Assembly: GCA_022790755.1 (NCBI GenBank)
Contig: JAAVXR010000083.1
Span: forward strand, 1-44,736
DNA length: 44,736 bases
Direction: 5' to 3'
Source of the DNA: Hespellia sp.
Lineage (GTDB): Bacteria; Bacillota; Clostridia; Lachnospirales; Lachnospiraceae
The notes under the pieces were generated by a model. It was not told the DNA's origin. It searched no databases and saw only the letters and a program-made list of their open reading frames with translations. Position 1 is the first letter of the stretch; the number at the start of each line of letters is the position of its first letter. This document shows positions 1-7,553 of the stretch, in pieces. Made by a program: the position numbers and the translations under genes.

Positions 1-345
1 AATGATAATGGAATTCACCAGTTTCTTTCCCACAAATTCTCTGTTCATGAATACGGCAACTGCCAGACCAAAAATGGTACTGATCGCCGTTACAATGAAT
101 GTAAATCCTAATGTTACAATAACAGAATGATAAAATTCACTGTCCGCAAACACTGAAATATAGTTCTCAAATCCGACAAACTCCGAAGCCATTTTCGGAT
201 TGACCGGCACATCCTGAAAACTGATTACAATGTTATATAACATTGGATATCCAATCAAAAGCACTAGCAAAATCAGGCTGGGCGCCAGAAGTGCATACGC
301 AAACTTTGTATCACTTCCTCCAAGCTTTCTGTTCTTAGGCTTCAT
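1..345 (-). CDS. ABC sugar transporter permease, MalF/UgpA type (partial, N-terminal part)
   Basis: The reading frame runs from an ATG at 343-345 (reverse strand) off the left edge, so only the first 115 codons are visible. The protein begins MKPKNRKLGG, then has a hydrophobic first membrane segment (FAYALLAPSLILLVLLIGYP), then NIVISFQDV and GFENYISVF. This pattern of one membrane segment, an external loop and the FENY motif is typical of the first permease of carbohydrate ABC (CUT1) importers. An AAGGGGG ribosome site lies just upstream at about 350-357. It follows the solute-binding lipoprotein gene in the same direction, so it is the third gene of the phosphorylase operon. The second permease presumably lies beyond the window. 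The ATPase is not seen and may be shared from elsewhere, as is common for CUT1 systems; that point is inference. Confidence 0.85.
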   Translation of the reverse strand, partial: MKPKNRKLGGSDTKFAYALLAPSLILLVLLIGYPMLYNIVISFQDVPVNPKMASEFVGFENYISVFADSEFYHSVIVTLGFTFIVTAISTIFGLAVAVFMNREFVGKKLVNSIII

Positions 346-413
346 TCCTTTCCCCCTTCTTCATCTATGTTGAAAACGTAATCATCGCTGCTAAATGTCA
401 TGTTAACTTGAAA

Positions 414-447
414 GGAGCCGGCGCCGCATAATGAAGCACCGGCCTCC
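414..447 (-). terminator. Intercistronic stem-loop between binding-protein and permease genes
   Basis: GC-rich arms GGAGCCGG (from 414) and CCGGCCTCC (to 447) form a hairpin in the 119-bp gap between the solute-binding protein and the permease. On the reverse strand it is followed only by a short T stretch (CTCCTTTC). It probably attenuates or stabilises the mRNA so that more binding protein than permease is made. That is a common arrangement in ABC sugar operons, but here it is inference. Confidence 0.5.
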
Positions 448-464
448 TTATTCATCAATACTTT

Positions 465-1790
465 TTATTTCATCAGATCTTCAACTGCTTTTTGAGCCGT
501 TTCCAGTTCTGCATCCACATCTGCATCCTGAACCACCACGTTGTTAATCACCTTGCTGATTGCGCCTGTATTGGTAACGTCACCCATTTCTGTGAAGTTC
601 TTTCCGTCAACAGTACCAAACAACTGAAGATTATCTACTGCGACTGCGATATCATCATTCAGTCCTTCGTATGCTTTCCGTGCTTCCAGATCGGTAAACG
701 CCGGGTCCTCACTTGCCGCTTTGATAACCGGCTGTACTCCGCCAGGAGCCATATTCAGCCATTCAATATTGTGCTCTGTTTCCATCAAGAAATTCACAAA
801 TTTTTTCGCCGCTTCTGTCTGTGCGTCATCCATTCCCGCTGCAATACCGAGTACAGTCACACATCCATACGCAACAGATTCTTTCTGACTTGGAAGAACC
901 AGTGCCAGATCTTCTGCAAATCCTGCATCATTTACTGCGCTAAGAATATAGGTAGAATACATCGCCATCGGAGCATTTTTTGCAACAAATGCGTCTTTGA
1001 CATCTGCAACTTCTGTGGAGCCCGGCATAGAACAAGCTGCGAGCTCTTTGTAGAATTCAACCGCTTCTTTCATTTCCGGTGTATTTACGGTTACATTCTT
1101 GTCGCCATCAAACACGTTTGCGCCATTCGAAAGTGCAAACTGTGAGAACACCTGCTCTGTGAAAGCGCTCTCGGATGTCGGCAGTGCAATACCATATTTC
1201 TTATTATCAGGATCGTTGAATGCTTTTGCGATTTCCAGCACGTCATCCCAGGTTTCCGGAAGCTCGAATCCTTTTTCTTTAATCATCGGTTCATTTACCC
1301 AGATACCTTGTACCCAACTGCAAAGCGGAACACCAACATAACTGCTTCCATCTTCCGTCTTTGTTACTGCCAATGCGCCTTCATAATAATTATCTTCTCC
1401 GACACTGTCAACAACTTCTTTGACTGCATCCACATCTGTAAACTGATTTGCAACGCTTGTTTTCGCCTGATCCTGGCTATATTCTATGATTGCTGGAAGC
1501 TCGCCACTACCGCCAAGCGTTGTGATCTTGGAATCATAGTCATCCTCATTTACCGGAATGGATTCTACTTCAATTCCTTCGTTTTCCGCCTCAAATGCAT
1601 CAATGATTGACTGCACTACATCCAGTCTTTCCTGCTCTACCTGCTGATGCATAAACTGAATCTTTACGGTTCCGTCTCCACTGTCGCCCGCGTCAGAACT
1701 GCCAGAATTGCCGCCTGAACCACCACATCCTGCTACGAGTGTTACTGCCATTGCCGATACCAACAATGCGCTTAACCATTTTTTCTTCAT
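465..1790 (-). CDS. ABC sugar transporter solute-binding lipoprotein (family 1 / MalE-like)
   Basis: This is a 441-aa extracytoplasmic sugar-binding protein. The ATG at 1788-1790 is chosen because AAAAGGAGAAC sits directly before it and because the protein then begins with a clean lipoprotein signal: MKKKW, a hydrophobic stretch, and the lipobox LVAGC with the acylated Cys at residue 22. A Gly/Ser/Asp-rich linker follows, then the mature domain with IQFMHQQVEQER, the EAENEGIEV motif, WVNEPMIKEKG and PETWDDVLEIAKAF, all typical of SBP_bac_1 proteins that bind mono- or disaccharides. It lies between the GH13_18 phosphorylase and the permease in one operon. The ligand is therefore probably the phosphorylase substrate, a small alpha-glucoside such as glucosylglycerate. 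An in-frame start at 1856 has no ribosome site and would bury the signal peptide. Confidence 0.9.
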   Translation of the reverse strand: MKKKWLSALLVSAMAVTLVAGCGGSGGNSGSSDAGDSGDGTVKIQFMHQQVEQERLDVVQSIIDAFEAENEGIEVESIPVNEDDYDSKITTLGGSGELPAIIEYSQDQAKTSVANQFTDVDAVKEVVDSVGEDNYYEGALAVTKTEDGSSYVGVPLCSWVQGIWVNEPMIKEKGFELPETWDDVLEIAKAFNDPDNKKYGIALPTSESAFTEQVFSQFALSNGANVFDGDKNVTVNTPEMKEAVEFYKELAACSMPGSTEVADVKDAFVAKNAPMAMYSTYILSAVNDAGFAEDLALVLPSQKESVAYGCVTVLGIAAGMDDAQTEAAKKFVNFLMETEHNIEWLNMAPGGVQPVIKAASEDPAFTDLEARKAYEGLNDDIAVAVDNLQLFGTVDGKNFTEMGDVTNTGAISKVINNVVVQDADVDAELETAQKAVEDLMK

Positions 1791-1856
1791 AATACTGTTC
1801 TCCTTTTCTTTTTTATTTGTGTCAAAGAGATCACTCTTTGTAACAACCGAATCCAT

Positions 1857-3614
1857 TTACTCCACCTTAATCCAGGCAGCTTCATAGGGGTGCAAAACAA
1901 TCGTTCCTTCTATCACTGCATTCGTCACTTCTTTCGCACCATACAACATTTCTTCTTTATCATAGTTCTGCAGCGTCGCCAACAGATTTTTTCCTCTCAC
2001 ACCTGGCAATTCCAAGGACACTTTTTCATCAGATACATTCACTAATGCCAGAATTCTCTCCCCCGTTTTCTGACAAGTTCTTTGCAATGCCAGAACTCTC
2101 ACATCCAGATTTTTCACTTCCTGTGACGCTTGCGGTGCGAATGCAGCTTCCTGGCCTCTTAGCTGCAGCCTTCGAATCAACTCCCAGAAAATTCGGCTTC
2201 GGTTGGTATCTCCATCCAACTGTTTCCGGACAAATTCATAATCCAACTTCTCCCGATTGATTCTGCGCCAGATTCCGGATACATTCATTCCATAATAGTC
2301 ATTGCGGGAACCCAACAGACTGTGAATATAAATTCCCGGAACCCCCTGCATGGAAAGCAAAATCGTCTGTGCTGCAAGAAATCTTCCGATTCGAATCTCA
2401 TCTGAATCCTCCGGCCCAGCCAAGGCATCCTGATAGTTGATATTCAATTCATAAGGACTCTTTGTTCCATCCCCATTATCTTTATAGGAAACTTGTCCAC
2501 CGTGCCTCAGCGTCGATTCCATCAGAAAGTTCTGCTGCTCTTCATTCAGAATTCCCTCCGTCGGCCGAACTCCAATCCCATCATGAGAACTTAGAAAGTT
2601 AAAGAATGTCACATCGTTACCCGGCAACTCCAATCCGGACATCCATTTGCTCAAAATAGACGCATCCCCTGTCAACAAGGTATACATCGTTAGCGGTGGG
2701 AGTGGAAACTGATACACCAGGTCTGCCTCATCGGTTCCATCTCCAAAGTAACGAATATTATCCTCATGAGGCACATTCGTCTCTGTAATGATTTTAGTAC
2801 CGGGTGCATATTCACACAGTACATCTTTCATTAGCTTAATGATCTCATGCGTGCACGGATGATGAATACAGGTTGTCCCCACTTCTTTCCACATAAACCC
2901 AATTGCATCCAATCGGATAAAACGCGCGCCGGACCTCTCATAAAACACCAGCAAATCCACAATCTCGGCGAGCACTTCCGGGCATTCATAATTCAGATCA
3001 ATTTGATCTCTGCTGAAAGTCGTCCATACATGTTTTTGCCCTTCTGCCGTCTCGAATTCAGACAAAAGCGGCAATGCTCTTGGTCGCGTCACTTTGCTGT
3101 AATCCAAATCTGGGTCGCTGGTAATAAAATAATGTTTATAAGGTTCCTCACATTCGAGATATTTTTGGAACCAGTTACTTTCCTGAGAAATATGATTTAC
3201 CACAGCGTCAAACATCAAACTGTAATTTTCTGCCAACAATCCAATTTCTTTCCAACTTCCAAGTTTTGAATCAATCGCCTTATAATCAATGACTGAAAAT
3301 CCATCATCCGAACTATAAGGATACATGGGAAGTAAATGCACATTAGGAATCGCATCTTTGACGTACGTCTTTAAAAATCTAGATAGCGTTTCCAGCGCCG
3401 GTTCACCATCTTGCACGATCGTATCGCCATAAGTAATCAACATCGCATCTGCTTGCGTCAAATCCTGACTGCCACGATCTTCTTTCGCCGCACCAAATTC
3501 TTCACGCGAATATTTTTGAAGCCGCTGACTAAGCTTTTGCCATGCCTCTTCCGCTTTTGTTTCAGTTTTATAAACAAATTGAAGCCTTTTCTTTATTCTC
3601 TCTTCAAAACCCAT
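1857..3614 (-). CDS. GH13_18 sugar phosphorylase, glucosylglycerate phosphorylase-like
   Basis: 585-aa cytosolic enzyme of the sucrose-phosphorylase subfamily (GH13_18), which cleaves an alpha-glucoside with phosphate to give alpha-glucose 1-phosphate. All three GH13 catalytic residues are present: nucleophile Asp236 in RLDAIGF, acid/base Glu278 in IITETNVPH, and stabiliser Asp345 in LSSHDGIG. The stretches LLPMYPYSSDDGFSVIDY, RPRALPLL, FMWKEVGTTCIHHPCTH and VYQFPLPPL match what I remember of E. coli YcjM, a 2-O-alpha-glucosylglycerate phosphorylase, better than classical sucrose phosphorylase. The start at 3612-3614 is preferred because AAGGGG lies 7 nt upstream; a longer GTG start at 3677 would run into the operator and lacks a ribosome site. 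Substrate assignment within GH13_18 is uncertain (sucrose, sucrose-6-phosphate, glucosylglycerol or glucosylglycerate). It heads the operon with the binding protein and permease. Confidence 0.82.
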   Translation of the reverse strand: MGFEERIKKRLQFVYKTETKAEEAWQKLSQRLQKYSREEFGAAKEDRGSQDLTQADAMLITYGDTIVQDGEPALETLSRFLKTYVKDAIPNVHLLPMYPYSSDDGFSVIDYKAIDSKLGSWKEIGLLAENYSLMFDAVVNHISQESNWFQKYLECEEPYKHYFITSDPDLDYSKVTRPRALPLLSEFETAEGQKHVWTTFSRDQIDLNYECPEVLAEIVDLLVFYERSGARFIRLDAIGFMWKEVGTTCIHHPCTHEIIKLMKDVLCEYAPGTKIITETNVPHEDNIRYFGDGTDEADLVYQFPLPPLTMYTLLTGDASILSKWMSGLELPGNDVTFFNFLSSHDGIGVRPTEGILNEEQQNFLMESTLRHGGQVSYKDNGDGTKSPYELNINYQDALAGPEDSDEIRIGRFLAAQTILLSMQGVPGIYIHSLLGSRNDYYGMNVSGIWRRINREKLDYEFVRKQLDGDTNRSRIFWELIRRLQLRGQEAAFAPQASQEVKNLDVRVLALQRTCQKTGERILALVNVSDEKVSLELPGVRGKNLLATLQNYDKEEMLYGAKEVTNAVIEGTIVLHPYEAAWIKVE

Positions 3615-3678
3615 GCTTTTGCCCCTTGAAATGATTTTCTCAAAATAACCTGTTACTCTAACGACTTCTTTCGACACA

Positions 3679-3724
3679 TTTTGACAACGTTGTCAAAAAA
3701 TGTCGAAAAATAGACAACGTTGTC
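3679..3724 (-). promoter_or_regulatory. Twin LacI-type palindromic operators upstream of the phosphorylase operon
   Basis: A perfect 20-bp palindrome at 3679-3698 has the core TTGACAACGTTGTCAA. A second copy with a perfect 12-bp core, GACAACGTTGTC, lies at 3713-3724. The centres are 30 bp apart, close to three helical turns, so the two sites face the same side of the DNA. A central CG with mirrored half-sites is the usual form of LacI-family operators. The sites lie between the lacI-type gene (ending at 3768) and the phosphorylase start (3614). A weak promoter, TTGCGC-18-TATTTT on the reverse strand, overlaps the second operator. Only a single half-site (CGTTGTCA, 4799-4806) is seen before the regulator gene itself. 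Confidence 0.8.
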
Positions 3725-3767
3725 AGAGACGCGCAATCACAATTTTAGTTTTGCGCTCTCCTCACAT

Positions 3768-4772
3768 TCATGTAGACTGACGTTCAATAATCTTACTCGA
3801 AAGCATTAGATGCTTTCTTCCACCGGGTGCTCTTCCATTCTCAATCTCATCTACCACAAAGTCCAAACAACTTTTTGCCAACTGCTCGAAATCCTGTTCC
3901 ACCGTCGAAATCGGTGGATAATAATAACTGCCCAACATGATATTGTCAATACCCAAAACTGCAATATCTTCCGGAATCTGCAAACCACTCTCATAAATAC
4001 CGCGATAAACTCCCAAAGCACGTTCATCTCCGGAAACAAAAAATGCTTGAATATCATACTTTTCCAATACTTCTACCGACTTCCTGTAAGCCTTTTCCAC
4101 AGTATCCACGCCCGTGAAAATATACGTCTCGGCCCCCATATTATCCATTGCCTGCTGAAATCCCTCCAAACGCAATTGGGTAGATAGGAATCGCTCTTCA
4201 CCAACAAAAAATGCGATCTTGTGATACCCTTTTTCGACTAAAAACTTTCCTCCATTATAGCCCACATCGAAATTATCAAGACTCACCGATGGAATATCAC
4301 GATTGCGGGACTCCCCGAATACCACGTACGGAATTCTGTTTTTTTCAAAATATTCCACCCGAGGATCGTTATCCACAGTTTCCAACAAAATCGCACCGTC
4401 TGCGATTCCGCTTGTTATCAGGTAAAAACCGTCTGTCGAATCCTTCTCAAAATGTGTGCTATTGGACGGTGAAAGTACCACTTTCATATCTTTAAACTTT
4501 GCATACGCAAATAGATACTTCAACATTATATTATGCCAAACACTCAGATGTTCTTCGTGATGACGATCTGCAAAAACCACCACAATATTCGTTCGATTCC
4601 CTTTTAATCCCTTTGCAAGGATATTTACCTGATAGCCCTGATCTTTCATGGCAGCATAAACTTTTTTCTTCGTTTTCTCACTGACATTCGGGCTGTTATT
4701 GATCACCCGTGACACTGTCTTCATAGACACACCGCAGGCATTTGCTACATCTACTATGGTCGCCTTCTTCAT
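3768..4772 (-). CDS. LacI-family transcriptional regulator
   Basis: 334 aa. The N-terminal helix-turn-helix reads TIVDVANACGVSMKTVSRVINN with the hinge helix NILAKGLKG, followed by a periplasmic-binding-protein-like effector domain (VVVFADRH, GIADGAILLE, VLGIDNIMLGSYYYPPISTVEQD). It is transcribed in the same direction as, and just upstream of, the GH13_18 phosphorylase operon. Two matching palindromes lie in between, so it is very probably the local repressor, relieved by the imported glucoside or a breakdown product (inference). The start at 4770-4772 has a GAGTGAGG ribosome site. No clear terminator separates it from the operon. Confidence 0.9.
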   Translation of the reverse strand: MKKATIVDVANACGVSMKTVSRVINNSPNVSEKTKKKVYAAMKDQGYQVNILAKGLKGNRTNIVVVFADRHHEEHLSVWHNIMLKYLFAYAKFKDMKVVLSPSNSTHFEKDSTDGFYLITSGIADGAILLETVDNDPRVEYFEKNRIPYVVFGESRNRDIPSVSLDNFDVGYNGGKFLVEKGYHKIAFFVGEERFLSTQLRLEGFQQAMDNMGAETYIFTGVDTVEKAYRKSVEVLEKYDIQAFFVSGDERALGVYRGIYESGLQIPEDIAVLGIDNIMLGSYYYPPISTVEQDFEQLAKSCLDFVVDEIENGRAPGGRKHLMLSSKIIERQST

Positions 4773-4915
4773 ATTGCCTCACTCTTCATTTTGTCCTACG
4801 TTGTCATTATAAGAAATAAGAAAACAAAATGCAATCATTTTAGGTGATTTTACCATTTTTCAGTATATTCTTCCAAATTTTCTCACAACTTATTGTTCAC
4901 TTTGCCATATGTATT

Positions 4916-5830
4916 TTACTCTTCTCTCTTGTTTTCATTCTCTTTCTTACTCTTATTCTTCTTCTGATCCTGGTCAGCCTTCATTTCCTCTTCCACGATT
5001 CGCAAAAAATCCTGCTCCTGTTCTTTTCTTCTGGGAACCAGATTTCGCACAATATTGCCTTTTCCACGATGTTTCAAATAAAAATAGCCGAACGTGCAAA
5101 ACACCAGTGCACCGATAAAATTGACGAACAAATCATTCATTGTATCCAACAATCCGATATCTAGATATCCACCAAGATTCAGATCTATCCCGTTTACCGA
5201 CACCTCCGTGATATTTGTAATCGTATGAGGTACATTATGTCCCTGTGGGTCCAACATCACCGAATGAATCGCGTGGACCACCGTATCTTTCTGCATATCC
5301 AGGCCGAAAGTAAGGTCCACCAGGCATTCAAAAAATTCCCAAAGCACTCCAATTGTCATGGAAAAACAAAAACTAACCACAGACACAAAAACTGGCGACA
5401 AATGAAATACCTCCTGTTTACTGCGATTCAGCAAATCCACCAGAGAAAAACCGATTGCAGCCGCAAGAAATCCATTTAACGTATGAAGCAGCGTGTCCCA
5501 GAAAGGAAACACCATATAGAATTCTTGAATTTCCCCTAATATTTCCGCCGCAAATATAAAAACCAGAATAATAATCTCCAGCGTAGTCGGAATCTCTACT
5601 TTCATCGTCACCTGAATCAGACTCGGAACAATCAAAAGCAGTAAAGTCAACGCACATAAAAATACATTCTCGTAATTTCGATTAAAGATCTGCAGTATCA
5701 TCGTTGCAATAACCAGAAGTCGTAATGATGCGTATACTAGAAAGGAACTCCTATGTTCCCGCAGCTCCATCTGTATTGCAAGTTTCAGCTTTCGAAAATA
5801 CCGTCGTCTCTTTTTATCGTTTGTCTTCAT
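4916..5830 (-). CDS. Polytopic membrane protein, YjdF/DUF2238-like
   Basis: 304 aa. After a basic N-terminus (MKTNDKKRRRYFRKLK) there are about seven hydrophobic segments, including LVIATMILQIF, LCALTLLLLIVPSLI, IILVFIFAAEIL, FLAAAIGFSLVDLL and VVSFCFSMTIGVLWEFFE. The C-terminal tail is very charged and rich in Lys and Glu. The block FPFWDTLLHTLNGFLAAAIGFSL together with IGVLWEFFECLVD resembles the inner-membrane family of E. coli YjdF. Its function is unknown. It begins 5 bp after the endonuclease III stop codon, so the two genes are probably co-transcribed, although no functional link is obvious. Confidence 0.65.
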   Translation of the reverse strand: MKTNDKKRRRYFRKLKLAIQMELREHRSSFLVYASLRLLVIATMILQIFNRNYENVFLCALTLLLLIVPSLIQVTMKVEIPTTLEIIILVFIFAAEILGEIQEFYMVFPFWDTLLHTLNGFLAAAIGFSLVDLLNRSKQEVFHLSPVFVSVVSFCFSMTIGVLWEFFECLVDLTFGLDMQKDTVVHAIHSVMLDPQGHNVPHTITNITEVSVNGIDLNLGGYLDIGLLDTMNDLFVNFIGALVFCTFGYFYLKHRGKGNIVRNLVPRRKEQEQDFLRIVEEEMKADQDQKKNKSKKENENKREE

Positions 5831-5835
5831 TCTTT

Positions 5836-6474
5836 TTACTCTACTCCATTTTTTTCACAAATATCTTTCAGACAACATTTCTCGCAATATGGTTTTGTTC
5901 GCGCCGTACAGACGTCCCTTCCATGGTATACCAACCGGTGACAAAAATCGCTCCCGTCCTCCGGAGGAATGATTTTCCAGAGCGCCATTTCTACCTTTTT
6001 GGGTTCCTTAATGCCATCGACCAAACCAATTCGATTGACTAGACGAATACAATGTGTATCTGTTACAATCGCAGGCTTTCCAAACACATCTCCCATAATC
6101 AAGTTCGCGCTTTTTCGTCCTACTCCAGGCAATTTCAAAAGTGCGTCAAAATCCTCCGGCACTTTTCCCCCGTATTCTTCTTTTAGCTTTTTCATACAAG
6201 CGCTGATATCGCGCGCTTTACTTTTACCCAAACCACAGGGGCGGACGATTCTCTCGATGTCCTCCACCTCAGCTTCCGCCAAAGCATCCAAGTCTGGATA
6301 CTTTGCATACAGATCTTCCACCACCACGTTGACCCTGGCATCCGTACACTGTGCCGCCAACCTTACACTGACCAACAACTTCCACGCCTGATCGTAGTCC
6401 AACGTACAGCCGGCATCTGGGTATTCCTTCTCAAGACGCACAATCACTTCCTGCGCCAGTTCTTCTTTTGTCAT
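5836..6474 (-). CDS. nth: Endonuclease III (DNA glycosylase/AP lyase)
   Basis: 212-aa base-excision repair enzyme that removes oxidised pyrimidines and nicks abasic sites. The helix-hairpin-helix is LPGVGRKSANLIMGD with catalytic Lys121; catalytic Asp139 is in VTDTHCIR. The C-terminal [4Fe-4S] loop has Cys189, 197, 200 and 206. The first interval is seven residues (CTARTKPYC) rather than the six found in E. coli Nth, and an extra Cys follows at 201. The ATG at 6472-6474 is chosen because GGGAGG lies about 9 nt upstream; a TTG start at 6498 would add eight residues without a better site. It is the first gene of a pair with the YjdF-like membrane protein. Confidence 0.95.
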   Translation of the reverse strand: MTKEELAQEVIVRLEKEYPDAGCTLDYDQAWKLLVSVRLAAQCTDARVNVVVEDLYAKYPDLDALAEAEVEDIERIVRPCGLGKSKARDISACMKKLKEEYGGKVPEDFDALLKLPGVGRKSANLIMGDVFGKPAIVTDTHCIRLVNRIGLVDGIKEPKKVEMALWKIIPPEDGSDFCHRLVYHGRDVCTARTKPYCEKCCLKDICEKNGVE

Positions 6475-6623
6475 ATATGTAATCCTCCCATTCTGCAAAG
6501 TGTTTCTAAATTTTCTAAAAATTTTGTCGAAACTCCTATATTGATCTTACTACAGATTTCAATTCTTGACCAGTGAAAACTACTCGTTGCTAACCCATAG
6601 CTTTACAGACGATAAATACAGAC

Positions 6624-6683
6624 GAAAAACCCCATCATCTCCTATGATCCGACAATTGCCGAATCACCAAAAATAATGGGGTT
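6624..6683 (-). terminator. Rho-independent terminator after the HD-domain gene
   Basis: Read on the reverse strand, AACCCCAT at about 6682-6675 pairs with ATGGGGTT at about 6636-6628, followed by a T run. The loop itself folds (TGATCCGACAATTG / CCGAATCA). It lies 17 bp past the stop of the HD-domain gene and ends the dehydrogenase/78-aa/HD operon before the nth pair. Confidence 0.75.
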
Positions 6684-6699
6684 GAACTTCTTACTACTT

Positions 6700-7287
6700 T
6701 CAGGAAATCCGCTCCAGTTCCTCCAAAATAGCCGTTTCACAGGAGCGCATTGCGAGAATCGTTTTTTCAAACAATTCTGTCAGTTCCCATCCAAGCTGCT
6801 CTGCACCTTGACGAATGATATCCCGGGAACATCCTGCTGCAAATTTTTTATCTTTGAACTTCTTCTTCAAACTGGAAACTTCCATATCACTGCAGCTTTT
6901 CGAAGGCCGCATCTTTGCGGCTGCTCCAATCAGTCCGGTCAACTCATCCGCCGCAAACAAAACTTTCTCCATTTGATGTTTCGGCTCCACATCACTGCAA
7001 ATCCCGTATCCATGGCTGCAGACCGCATGAATCAGCTCCGCGCTTGCATGTCCTTCCTCCAAAAGCTGCGGCGCCCTCTGGCAATGCTCTTCCGGGTATT
7101 TCTCAAAATCAATGTCATGTAAAAGTCCTGCCATCGCCCAAAAATCAGCATCTTCCTCGAATCCCAACTCTTTCGCATACCAGCGCATCACACCTTCCAC
7201 CGTCAAAGCATGCTGCAAATGAAAAGACTCCTGATTGTATTTCTTCAAAAGCGTGATCGCTTCTTCTCTCGTCATGTTGCTGTCCAT
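6700..7287 (-). CDS. HD-domain metal-dependent phosphohydrolase family protein
   Basis: 195 aa. The HD signature is GLLHDIDFEKYPEEH with an upstream His (HLQHALTVEGVMRWYAKELG) and a later SHGYG, consistent with the single-domain HD hydrolases common in Clostridia. The substrate is unknown; relatives act on nucleotides or small phosphate esters. The ATG at 7285-7287 follows GGGAGGATTTTAGA. The gene starts one base after the stop of the 78-aa gene, so it is translated from the same message as that gene and the GpsA-like dehydrogenase. Cytosolic; no signal or membrane segment. Confidence 0.8.
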   Translation of the reverse strand: MDSNMTREEAITLLKKYNQESFHLQHALTVEGVMRWYAKELGFEEDADFWAMAGLLHDIDFEKYPEEHCQRAPQLLEEGHASAELIHAVCSHGYGICSDVEPKHQMEKVLFAADELTGLIGAAAKMRPSKSCSDMEVSSLKKKFKDKKFAAGCSRDIIRQGAEQLGWELTELFEKTILAMRSCETAILEELERIS

Positions 7288-7288
7288 T

Positions 7289-7525
7289 CTAAAATCCTCC
7301 CATATTCGCGCCTTTTGCCATATTCAACAGGTCAATATCCGACTGCTGTAACTGAATGTTCGCTGAGCGCTTGGTTCCTTCCGGCGTTGTGACAGTAATC
7401 TCAATCACTGTCCCCGGCCTGAGCCCATCCGCCTCCACCGCTTTCATGAAAGGCAGCACTTTTGGATGTGTCTGATGAAATTGCTGCAGCGCCGCTTTGA
7501 TCTGCAATAGATTCTTTGCATTCAT
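7289..7525 (-). CDS. Conserved small protein of unknown function (78 aa)
   Basis: A short soluble protein starting MNAKNLLQIKAALQQFHQTHPKV, with a middle block RPGTVIEITVTTPEGT and a C-terminal helix QQSDIDLLNMAKGANMGGF. I do not recognise a family. A ribosome site (GGAG, six bases before the ATG at 7523-7525), a 28-bp gap after the dehydrogenase and a 1-bp gap to the HD gene make it convincing as a real gene in a three-gene operon. Confidence 0.75.
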   Translation of the reverse strand: MNAKNLLQIKAALQQFHQTHPKVLPFMKAVEADGLRPGTVIEITVTTPEGTKRSANIQLQQSDIDLLNMAKGANMGGF

Positions 7526-7553
7526 TTTTTACTCCGCCTCTAAGTCTACAAAA

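Noticed and set aside
3615-3677. N-terminal extension of the GH13_18 protein from a GTG at 3677
   Set aside because: It has no ribosome site and overlaps the operator region; the ATG at 3614 has AAGGGG at ideal spacing.
3731-3756. GCGCAA...TTGCGC inverted repeat as terminator of the lacI-type gene at 3768
   Set aside because: The stem is only 6 bp with a 14-base loop and no T run follows, so read-through into the phosphorylase operon remains possible.
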